Source: an uncultured Candidatus Melainabacteria bacterium
Lineage (GTDB): Bacteria; Cyanobacteriota; Vampirovibrionia; Gastranaerophilales; Gastranaerophilaceae
Direction: 5' to 3'
NCBI GenBank assembly: GCA_934692485.1
Contig: CAKUTX010000001.1
Span: 358,249 to 422,248, forward strand
Length of the DNA: 64,000 nt
The notes beneath the pieces are model-generated. The model was not told the DNA's origin. It searched no databases and saw only the letters and a list, made by a program, of their open reading frames with translations. The translations under genes were made by a program, and so were the position numbers. Shown one piece after another: positions 18,134 to 24,960 of the stretch. Each line of letters starts with the position of its first letter. Position 1 is the first letter of the stretch.

Positions 18134-18535
18134 ATGAAAACTTTAGCACAATTTATACAACACAAAAGAGATGAGATAGGATTTTCACCCAAAGGATTGG
18201 CAAAAGAATGCAATCTGCCGCTTGGTCTAATCGAGGATATTGAGGCTGGAAAAGAATTATTTTTGCCCGTAACTGTTCGACAAAACTTGGCAAAAGTTTT
18301 GAAATGCGATCCGGAAGAAATAAAAGCGTTGGAAAAAGACTTCTCTTTATATACTGTTTCTCAAGAAATTATTGACAGTTTAAAAGAATTAATTTTAAAC
18401 GGCGCTGGAGGACTGAAATGCCCTAAATGCGGCGCCCCGTTGGTAACTCGAATTGCAAAACTTTATGATTTGGAAGACAATCTTATGCTTCATCCAAAAG
18501 CTCATTGCTCGAAATGTTCATTCCACATCACATAA
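18134..18535 (+). CDS. XRE-family HTH protein with C-terminal zinc ribbon
   Basis: 133 aa from ATG 18134. Residues 1-60 form an XRE-like helix-turn-helix (LAQFIQHKRDEIGFSPKGLA, then LIEDIEAGKELFLP). The C-terminus has a CPKCGAP ... HCSKC zinc ribbon. Probably a transcription regulator or RNA-binding factor; target unknown. The upstream in-frame ATG at 18098 lies inside the terminator hairpin and is rejected; a TATAAT 6 nt before 18134 points to leaderless translation. Confidence 0.75.
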   Translation: MKTLAQFIQHKRDEIGFSPKGLAKECNLPLGLIEDIEAGKELFLPVTVRQNLAKVLKCDPEEIKALEKDFSLYTVSQEIIDSLKELILNGAGGLKCPKCGAPLVTRIAKLYDLEDNLMLHPKAHCSKCSFHIT

Positions 18536-19040
18536 GCGTGCCGCTTAACCCACCAATCAGACTTTGGTGAGATTTTTTATAAACTTTACATAAAGCGTGC
18601 CGCTTAACCCACCAATCAGACAAGCCGAGCAGAGGCACGAGCGGAGCGAGAGGTGAGCAGTGCTACGCACGTAGCCCACTGTGACAATATTGGTTCCTAC
18701 CTCATACGTTGGTGTGGAGATGATTGCGAACAGATTGAGAGGTGAATAATGCTAGTTCCCTCGCCCCTTGTGGGAGAGGGTGGCCGAAGGACGGGTGAGG
18801 GGTCCAATTTCGGTAAGAACAATCGTCATGCTGAACTTGGTTGGCTACTTTTGTCGAAAAGGAATATTTTCCCGTCATGCTGAACTTGTTTCAGCATCGC
18901 ATGGACTTTCTAAAAGAGTCTTTTGCCCCCTCTCCCTAACCCTCTCCCTCGAGGGGCGAGGGAATTAGTTTCGCTAAGCTCGCTCGGTTTATCAATGGTA
19001 AAAGCGAGGGGCGGAATGGAATTCCGCCCTGTCTGATATT
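18536..19040. repeat. Repeat island: mosaic of GC-rich palindromic repeats, no gene
   Basis: The stretch is richer in GC than its surroundings and made of repeats. A 26-nt unit starting GCGTGCCGCTTAACCC occurs twice (about 18536 and 18596). GAGCAGTGCTACGCACGTAG and GGTTCCTACCTCATACGTTG are shared with 62105-62160. GGGAGAGGGTGGCCGAAGG recurs at 62310, and in reverse at 20220 and 63860. GTCA-type palindromes lie at 18828 (half) and 18873. The unit CCTCTCCCTCGAGGGGCGAG recurs near 20341 and 63680. No convincing coding signal was seen; small ORFs here are translations of repeats. Confidence 0.85.
19009..19029. other. Hairpin downstream of pilin-like gene 1
   Basis: A 9-bp stem GGGCGGAAT / ATTCCGCCC with a 3-nt loop, without a T-tract, 48 nt beyond the stop codon. 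The same hairpin with the same spacing follows the second pilin-like gene (62524-62546). Confidence 0.75.
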
Positions 19041-19076
19041 ATTTCCGCAAAAAGTTCCCGTGGCCCGCGCAGAACA

Positions 19077-20528
19077 TCAATCACCTAAACACACCGCCTG
19101 ATAGTAGCCGCAGTTGCGGTAGAAGTTGTCCCAGGACGTGTCCGACGAGCCGAAGTCGCGGTAGTACGCGATGTCGCCAGCTAACTCCTCTCCCGACCAA
19201 ACGTAGAAAGACGTTCCAGTGAAGCCCAGTGAAGAAGCTTTTGAGGAGTCTAAGGTTAGACCATCATCTATATCTTGTTTAGCTCCTACGCTTGGATGTT
19301 CTTTGTATAATTCTGTTGCCAGTTTACCTAAATCCGCCATAGTTGGCATTTTACTTACTCCGCCACATTGTTTCACAGCACCAGCCCAATAATCAGGTTC
19401 TGAGCCACAACCATTTATTCCTAACTTGTCTTTCTCTGCTTCGCATTCTGCTAGAGTTAATGGTGTTGGAGTAAATGGTGCAGTGAAACATTTTCCGCCA
19501 GCTTCAATTGCGCATTCTGTTCCTAAACCACTTGCCATACCGAGGGTTGTTACGTCTTTTTTTAGTTTATTAGGTTTACTACTTCCGTTCCAGTCATAAA
19601 CTCCTGAAAGACAAACTAATGAATTGGATTTGCCTGTAGAATTATCGTATTTTAGACCGCCATCATCTACGTTAAACTCACATTTTTTGTTGTAGCTCAA
19701 AATCATGCCTGTGCCATCACCTGTAACTATTCCGACAGTGTCAGCCCAATCTTCAGGCTTGTTTGAGATTTTTAAGGTTTTCGCATTCTTTGTTTTTGAG
19801 ATTTCCCAAGTTTTTCCTTCGTCATTAAGTGTAACTTCTTGTGTAGGCCAACATTCAGCCAAGTGTTCGTTATCACAAATTTTAGCGATTTTCATGTGCT
19901 TTGACATCTCTTGGACAAAGGCCATAGTTGTGCCGTAACCCGTCAAACCGCTCTGTACAGCCATTTTATCTGTGACTTTACTAAGCTTTTGGTTGATGTT
20001 TTCAATCCGTTTTGCCTGAATTCTGTCTTGGATATTAGTGATTAGTGCAGGCATTGTGAGTGCTGCAACAACACCGATTATGCCCAAAGTTATCAATACT
20101 TCGGCTAGAGTGAAAGCGGCTTTTTTAGAAGGTCCATGCGACCCTGAAACAAGTTCAGGGTGACGATTGACTGTCATCGCGGATTTATTCCGCGATCTTG
20201 TCAGAATTAGACCCCTCACCCGTCCTACGGACACCCTCTCCCACAAGGGGCGAGGGGATAATTCTTGGCCTCTGCTCGGCTTTACTGCGCCTCGCGATAA
20301 ATGGCAACGTTCGCAGCCATTTCCCCCTCTCCCTAACCCTCTCCCTCGAGGGGCGAGGGAACTAGTTTCGTTCCGTCCGTACGCAAATCCGCTCTCCCTC
20401 CAGGGGCGAGGGTATAAATCTTGGACACCGCTCGGCTTTTCTGCACGGTTACATGCGCAACCTGTCCACAATCCACTATTAACGGGAGTTGAGCTTAGAG
20501 TACCCCCCCCCGTTACAATTCTTAACAT
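19077..20528 (-). CDS. Pilin-like (type IV/T2SS prepilin-type) protein 1 with repeat-derived leader and hypervariable C-terminus
   Basis: 483 codons from ATG 20528. The type III prepilin signal is KAAFTLAEVLITLGIIGVVA, with cleavage expected after Ala138 and Glu at +5; it is followed by a hydrophobic helix and NIQDRIQAKRIENINQKLS. Codons 1-138 mostly translate dispersed repeats (for example HPELVSGSHGPSKK and SLAPRGRGLGRGG). ATG 20177 would give a 21-residue leader but has no clear ribosome binding site. The best site (AAGGAG) serves ATG 20535, which is out of frame because of a G9 tract. The C-terminal domain (MPTMADLGKLA ... FYVWSGEE ... YQAVCLGD) resembles DUF1566/C-type-lectin-like folds. 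It is paralogous to 62593-63975. Expression state uncertain. Confidence 0.75.
   Translation of the reverse strand: MLRIVTGGGTLSSTPVNSGLWTGCACNRAEKPSGVQDLYPRPWRESGFAYGRNETSSLAPRGRGLGRGGNGCERCHLSRGAVKPSRGQELSPRPLWERVSVGRVRGLILTRSRNKSAMTVNRHPELVSGSHGPSKKAAFTLAEVLITLGIIGVVAALTMPALITNIQDRIQAKRIENINQKLSKVTDKMAVQSGLTGYGTTMAFVQEMSKHMKIAKICDNEHLAECWPTQEVTLNDEGKTWEISKTKNAKTLKISNKPEDWADTVGIVTGDGTGMILSYNKKCEFNVDDGGLKYDNSTGKSNSLVCLSGVYDWNGSSKPNKLKKDVTTLGMASGLGTECAIEAGGKCFTAPFTPTPLTLAECEAEKDKLGINGCGSEPDYWAGAVKQCGGVSKMPTMADLGKLATELYKEHPSVGAKQDIDDGLTLDSSKASSLGFTGTSFYVWSGEELAGDIAYYRDFGSSDTSWDNFYRNCGYYQAVCLGD
19101..19184 (-). other. Candidate variable region (DGR-like) of pilin-like protein 1
   Basis: 28 codons between conserved WSGEE and QAVCLG. 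About 20 of the 30 codons counted with the flanking GAG and CAG end in C, and the segment is near 59% GC, in a gene and genome that favour A/T endings. The paralogue is nearly identical upstream and downstream but differs at most codons here. Runs of NNC codons are what adenine-directed mutagenesis of AAC codons would leave. No template repeat or reverse transcriptase was seen in the window. Confidence 0.5.
20134..20420. repeat. Palindromic repeats inside the leader of pilin-like gene 1
   Basis: Contains a GTCA-type palindrome (20139-20163, encoding HPELVSGS), an inverted repeat CGCGGA-TAAAT-CCGCG near 20178, and several GGGGCGAGGG-type units shared with 18757, 18937, 62240, 62430 and 63680. 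All are read through by the pilin frame without a stop. Confidence 0.8.
20503..20511 (-). promoter_or_regulatory. G9 homopolymer near the start of pilin-like gene 1 (candidate phase-variation tract)
   Basis: Nine C's on the plus strand (nine G's in the coding strand). ATG 20535, which has AAGGAG at 8 nt, reads through G9 into a stop after 18 codons. With G8 or G11 it would join the pilin frame. ATG 20528, in frame with G9, is 15 nt from the same site. Confidence 0.6.
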
Positions 20529-20642
20529 TTGCCATAGCTCATTCTCCTTTCAATTCTTATATTCTCATGCCCAGTTTAAGCAATTTTTTCACTTTTGTAC
20601 ATACTTTTTTTAATCTAAATTTACATTTGACAAATTTTGAAT

Positions 20643-21020
20643 TTATTCCTTTGACATAATTTCTATTTCATTGCCATCCGGATCTTTCAAAAATGCAATA
20701 TATCTATTAATCTCGGGCATAAAAAATGGTTCATATAGATATTCATAACCATATTCTTTCATTCTTGCCGAAAATTCATATATTGACTTTGTTTCAAAAG
20801 CAAGATGGCCGAATGCGTTTCCATTTTTATAACCTTCTTCGGGTGTTTCTTTATTATATGTTATTTCAATTTGAGTTTGTCCATCTTCGTCACTCAAATA
20901 GTATAAAGTGCAATCATCGAGTTCAACTTGATCGGTTTTGTTCAAATCCAATAAACCTTCATAAAAATTCATTGATTTTTCTAAATCTTTTACCCTTATC
21001 ATTGCGTGTAAAAATTTCAT
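20643..21020 (-). CDS. VOC-family protein, glyoxalase I-like
   Basis: 125 aa, one vicinal-oxygen-chelate domain pair. The pattern MKFLHAMIRVKDLEKSMNFY, then GNAFGHLAFETKSI and FLKDPDGNEIEIM shows the His5, His and Glu positions used for metal binding in lactoylglutathione lyase. It may detoxify methylglyoxal, but other VOC activities are possible. The start follows CAGAGGACGAAAA. Stands alone between repeat island 1 and the next gene. Confidence 0.85.
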   Translation of the reverse strand: MKFLHAMIRVKDLEKSMNFYEGLLDLNKTDQVELDDCTLYYLSDEDGQTQIEITYNKETPEEGYKNGNAFGHLAFETKSIYEFSARMKEYGYEYLYEPFFMPEINRYIAFLKDPDGNEIEIMSKE

Positions 21021-21056
21021 TTTTCGTCCTCTGTTATCTATTACTGTTACTATCTA

Positions 21057-22175
21057 TTAGTCCATATGAGATTGTATACCATTAGATGCATTTCTGTCAA
21101 TCTCTATAACATGCCTGATTATTGTATGAGCCATCAATAGCAAATACGGATTAATTTCGTTTGTATTATTCATATTAACTTTTGCCTGCGGTTTTTCCTG
21201 CAAATCATTCACTGTTGTCTGCGAGCTCGATTGGAAAGACAAAACTGATTCCATGGAATAATGTTTTTCATCGCCTTCTATTCTCAATTGAAGTTCGTCC
21301 TTTGGAAATTCTTTAACACATTCTATATTTACGTGTACAGAATTCGAGTTTTCTAAAATCAAAGTCGCCACAACGTTGCCATAGTTTAATGTCGTAATTG
21401 TAATAACAAGAACACTATCCGAACCATCAGCATTTTGCCCTGTTTCTATCTCTAAATCAAAACCGACACCTTCTTGCAATGGCAACCACGGGAGATATAT
21501 AAGCATTAAAAGCTTCATCGTTTGAGCTGAATCGTTTTGGGAAGCAAGCGCAATACTTGCATTAATAATTTTTGCAGTTTCTTTCAATTGCGTCAAATCA
21601 GTTATACCTAATTTCGCAGAATTTGCCATTGTTGTAATTAATTTTGTAATGGCTTCTTTCCCGTTTGCTTCAATCATTTGCGCAATTTGCGACAAATTAA
21701 TCAAACCGTTAGAAGAAATTGATAAAGTTTTCAAATTCGATTGCAATTGATTTAAAACAGCTTTATTCCCCATCAATAAAACATTTTGAGCTTCTGTCAA
21801 AGATAACCCCTGTAATTGAGCTAAAATCTGAGCTTGAGTTTGCGACATCGCATTTCTCTGCATATTTATTTGGTTTGCAAAACGTTGATTAAACTGGGCA
21901 AGTGAAATATTTTTTTGCAAAATATAAACAAGTTCGTTCATATTCTTAGGCAAATTCATCATATCTTTTACGTAAGCAGCCTGATCGCCACCAGCCATCC
22001 CACCAATCTGTGGGGATGGAAGCTTTGCTGTAGAAGCAGACTGTTGTGGAGCCACTTGAGGCGACGGATTAAAAGATGTTGGGGCAGGTTTGTTCTGCTG
22101 AACCTGTTTTTGCGCGTTCAACATCTTATAATTAACAAATTTTGAAATTAAATTTCCTAAATTTATGTCTGTCAT
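21057..22175 (-). CDS. Hypothetical Gln/Asn-rich protein
   Basis: 372 aa from ATG 22175 (MTDINLGNLISKFVNYKMLN). Residues 20-75 are Pro/Gln-rich and probably unstructured. The middle (about 80-240) is helical with many Gln and Asn, and the end (VLVITITTLNYGNVVATLIL) is beta-rich. No recognised domain, signal peptide or membrane helix. ATG 22175 lies 7 nt after TATAAT (22183-22188) with TGGACA 16 nt further up, so it is probably leaderless; the in-frame ATG at 22214 would precede this promoter. Confidence 0.65.
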   Translation of the reverse strand: MTDINLGNLISKFVNYKMLNAQKQVQQNKPAPTSFNPSPQVAPQQSASTAKLPSPQIGGMAGGDQAAYVKDMMNLPKNMNELVYILQKNISLAQFNQRFANQINMQRNAMSQTQAQILAQLQGLSLTEAQNVLLMGNKAVLNQLQSNLKTLSISSNGLINLSQIAQMIEANGKEAITKLITTMANSAKLGITDLTQLKETAKIINASIALASQNDSAQTMKLLMLIYLPWLPLQEGVGFDLEIETGQNADGSDSVLVITITTLNYGNVVATLILENSNSVHVNIECVKEFPKDELQLRIEGDEKHYSMESVLSFQSSSQTTVNDLQEKPQAKVNMNNTNEINPYLLLMAHTIIRHVIEIDRNASNGIQSHMD

Positions 22176-22182
22176 TAGTTTA

Positions 22183-22210
22183 ATTATACTTATTTTTCGC
22201 TCTTTGTCCA
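22183..22210 (-). promoter_or_regulatory. Promoter, leaderless start of 21057-22175
   Basis: On the minus strand, TGGACA, a 16-nt spacer and TATAAT, ending 7 nt before the ATG. It lies just downstream of the alaS terminator. Confidence 0.6.
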
Positions 22211-22220
22211 GCAAATAAAA

Positions 22221-22242
22221 AGTTGGGAAATAATTCCCAACT
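22221..22242 (-). terminator. Terminator after alaS
   Basis: AGTTGGGAA / TTCCCAACT, 4-nt loop, followed on the minus strand by TTTTTATTT. Confidence 0.88.
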
Positions 22243-22268
22243 ATAATATGTTTATGAAATTATTAGAT

Positions 22269-24872
22269 TTATAAAGTTTTTAATTCTTCTTCTACTTTTG
22301 CAAGAATTTCATCCAGCTTTGCGGCTTCTTTAACTCCACCTTGTGCGAAGTTAGGACGTCCTCCACCGTTTGCGCCTGTTGCTCTTGCGATTTCTCCAAC
22401 AATTTTTCCTGCATTAACACCTTTCTTTATAAAGCTGTCGGAAACTTTAACTGCAACAGTTCTTGCAGAAGCTAATACAATAACGCTTTCGCCCAATTTT
22501 TGAGAAGCAAACTCAAGTCCAGCCTTAAGCGCATTGCCATCAATATTTTCTACTTTTGTAATGAACAATTTACCACCATTAATATCTTGTGCTTTTGATA
22601 AGAATGTTGCAAATTTTGCTCTTGTATTTTCTTCTTTTGCAGAAGCTAATTCTTTTTGAAGTTCTTTATTTTCTTCTTGCAATTTTTCTACACGAGCCAA
22701 AACTTCATCATAGTGAGCTTTAAACATCAATGACAATTTGTCCATTTCCTTAACTTTTGCATTCATAAACTCAAATGCAGCTTTAGAAACAACAGCCTCA
22801 ATACGTCTTGTTCCAGCAGCAATCGCACCTTCTGTAATGATTTTGAAAAGTCTTAAATCTCGAGTATTTCTTGCATGAGTGCCAGCACAAAATTCTTTAG
22901 AAACACAGTGATTTAGCGTACCCATAGAAACAACTCGAACTACATCTTCATATTTTTCTCCGAATAAAGCTGTTGCACCAGTTAATTTCGCATGTTCAAT
23001 GTCCATTTCTTCAGTTGTTACAGGCAAAGCTTCCGCAATCCATTTATTTACAATTTCTTCAGCTTTAAAAATTTCATCAGGCGACATAGCTCTTGAGAAA
23101 GTAAAGTCAAAGCGCATTCTATTTTCTTCAACCTGAGAACCTGCCTGTTTAACCTCGTCACCAAGAACTTTTACGAGAGCAGCTTGCAACAAGTGAGCTG
23201 ACGAGTGATGGAGTCTGATTTCTTCACGTCTGTCAACGTCAATTTTTGCATGAACCTTTTCTCCTATAGTAATTTCACCATTCACAACTTCGCAACGGTG
23301 TACAAATAATTTGTTTACTTTGAATGTTGTCAAAACTTCCAATTTTAAGTTTTCATTTTCTATAACACCAGAATCTCCGACTTGTCCGCCGCATTCTGCA
23401 TAAAATGGAGTTTTGTCAAGAACAACATCAACGTAACCTTCTCCATCTATAGTTGCAAGAATTTTAGCATCACATTCGTTTTCACTATAGCCGACAAACT
23501 CAGTTGAGCCAACTTCTTTTTCAACTTTTGCGTACTTCATATCTCCGGTAACACTTATTTTTGCAGCAGCAGCTTTTGCTCTGTCCTTTTGCTCTTGCAT
23601 TGCTGATTTATAACCTTCTTCATCAACACTCAATCCGTTTTCCAATGCAATTTCCTTTGTCAATTCAAGAGGGAAACCATATGTGTCATATAATTTGAAT
23701 GCACTTTCGCCATCAATATCTTTTTTAGCTTCAATAAATTCATCCAACATTTTATAACCACGGTCAAGTGTTTTTGCGAAACGTTCTTCTTCTTTTTTAA
23801 TTGTATCAACAATTTTTGCCTTATTCTTAATCAAATCAGGATAAGCTTCGCCGTAATTTTCGATAATTACATCAACTAATTTGTACAAGAAAGGCAATTC
23901 CATACCTAAGATTTTTCCGTGACGCAATGCTCTACGCAAAATCATTCTCAAAACATAGCTTCTACCTTCATTACCAGGAATAACTCCGTCTGAAATCAAG
24001 AAAGTAACGCATCTTGCATGGTCTGTAATAATTCTCAAAGATACATCCGTCTTTTCTGATTTTTTGTAAGGAACACCACTCATCTCACAAACCTTATCCA
24101 TAATAGGTTTCAAAAGGTCAGTTTCAAACGTTGAAGCAACACCCTGGCAAACCATTGTGATACGTTCCAAGCCCATGCCTGTATCAACATTTTTCTTCCC
24201 TAAAGGAGATTGATTGCCTTCTTCATCCTGATAAAGTTCTGTAAATACCAAATTCCAGATTTCAACCCATCTATCGCATTCACAAGTATCAATTCCACAA
24301 TTTGGATTATCACATTTATATTGTTCCCCTAAATCATAGTGAATTTCGGAACAAGGTCCGCATGAACCTGAAGCTCCAGGAGGACCCCAAAAATTATCCT
24401 TTTTGCCTTTTCTTTTAATTCTTTCTGCTGGAACACCAACACTTCTCCAAATGTCAAAAGCTTCATCATCAGTTTCAAAAATAGTAATCCACAATCTGTC
24501 TTTATCTAATTTCAAAACTTCAGTAACGAATTCCCAAGCCCATGGAATAATTTCTTTTTTATAATAATCTCCAAATGAAAAGTTTCCTAACATTTCGAAG
24601 AATGTATGATGACGTGGAGTTCTACCAACATTTTCAATATCAGAATCTTTTCCGCCTGCTCTTGCACATTTTTGACAAGACGTTGCTCTTGCCGGCTCAT
24701 AAGGGCAAGGCTGAATTCCCAAAAATATCGGCAAAAATTGCAACATGCCGGCAGTTGTCAAAAGTACTGTCGGGTTGTCAGGCACAAGTGACGAACTTTC
24801 AACTAAAGTATGTGCGTGTTTATCCTTAAAATAATCTAAATATAATTTTCTAATTTGATTTCCGGTTAGCAT
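22269..24872 (-). CDS. alaS: Alanyl-tRNA synthetase
   Basis: Charges tRNA-Ala in the cytoplasm. 867 aa, full length. The catalytic core begins MLTGNQIRKLYLDYFKDKHA. The editing domain shows HHSSAHLLQAAL and CAGTHARNT (zinc ligands His, His, Cys, His), and the C-terminal DHHA1-type end reads ATGANGGGRPNFAQGG. An insert CDNPNCGIDTCEC near residue 185 looks like a small zinc knuckle. Start after ATGAGGAATTAGATT. Confidence 0.98.
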   Translation of the reverse strand: MLTGNQIRKLYLDYFKDKHAHTLVESSSLVPDNPTVLLTTAGMLQFLPIFLGIQPCPYEPARATSCQKCARAGGKDSDIENVGRTPRHHTFFEMLGNFSFGDYYKKEIIPWAWEFVTEVLKLDKDRLWITIFETDDEAFDIWRSVGVPAERIKRKGKKDNFWGPPGASGSCGPCSEIHYDLGEQYKCDNPNCGIDTCECDRWVEIWNLVFTELYQDEEGNQSPLGKKNVDTGMGLERITMVCQGVASTFETDLLKPIMDKVCEMSGVPYKKSEKTDVSLRIITDHARCVTFLISDGVIPGNEGRSYVLRMILRRALRHGKILGMELPFLYKLVDVIIENYGEAYPDLIKNKAKIVDTIKKEEERFAKTLDRGYKMLDEFIEAKKDIDGESAFKLYDTYGFPLELTKEIALENGLSVDEEGYKSAMQEQKDRAKAAAAKISVTGDMKYAKVEKEVGSTEFVGYSENECDAKILATIDGEGYVDVVLDKTPFYAECGGQVGDSGVIENENLKLEVLTTFKVNKLFVHRCEVVNGEITIGEKVHAKIDVDRREEIRLHHSSAHLLQAALVKVLGDEVKQAGSQVEENRMRFDFTFSRAMSPDEIFKAEEIVNKWIAEALPVTTEEMDIEHAKLTGATALFGEKYEDVVRVVSMGTLNHCVSKEFCAGTHARNTRDLRLFKIITEGAIAAGTRRIEAVVSKAAFEFMNAKVKEMDKLSLMFKAHYDEVLARVEKLQEENKELQKELASAKEENTRAKFATFLSKAQDINGGKLFITKVENIDGNALKAGLEFASQKLGESVIVLASARTVAVKVSDSFIKKGVNAGKIVGEIARATGANGGGRPNFAQGGVKEAAKLDEILAKVEEELKTL

Positions 24873-24960
24873 AATCTAATTCCTCATTTGTTTACTTTTT
24901 CTTATAAAAATATACCCTAAACAAAAGAGTTATGCAAAAAGTTATTTTAAATACTTATAA

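Noticed and set aside
18768..18968. Plus-strand ORF in island 1 (LWERV/WERVAEGRVRG type)
   Set aside because: It is the translation of the GGGAGAGGGTGGCCGAAGG repeat; similar peptides arise wherever the repeat occurs.
19009..19029. Hairpin as ordinary intrinsic terminator of pilin-like gene 1
   Set aside because: No T-tract follows on the minus strand; a termination role cannot be excluded but is not supported.
18600..20470. Insertion sequence or integron
   Set aside because: No transposase or integrase ORF and no target-site duplication seen; the structure is made of short palindromic repeats.
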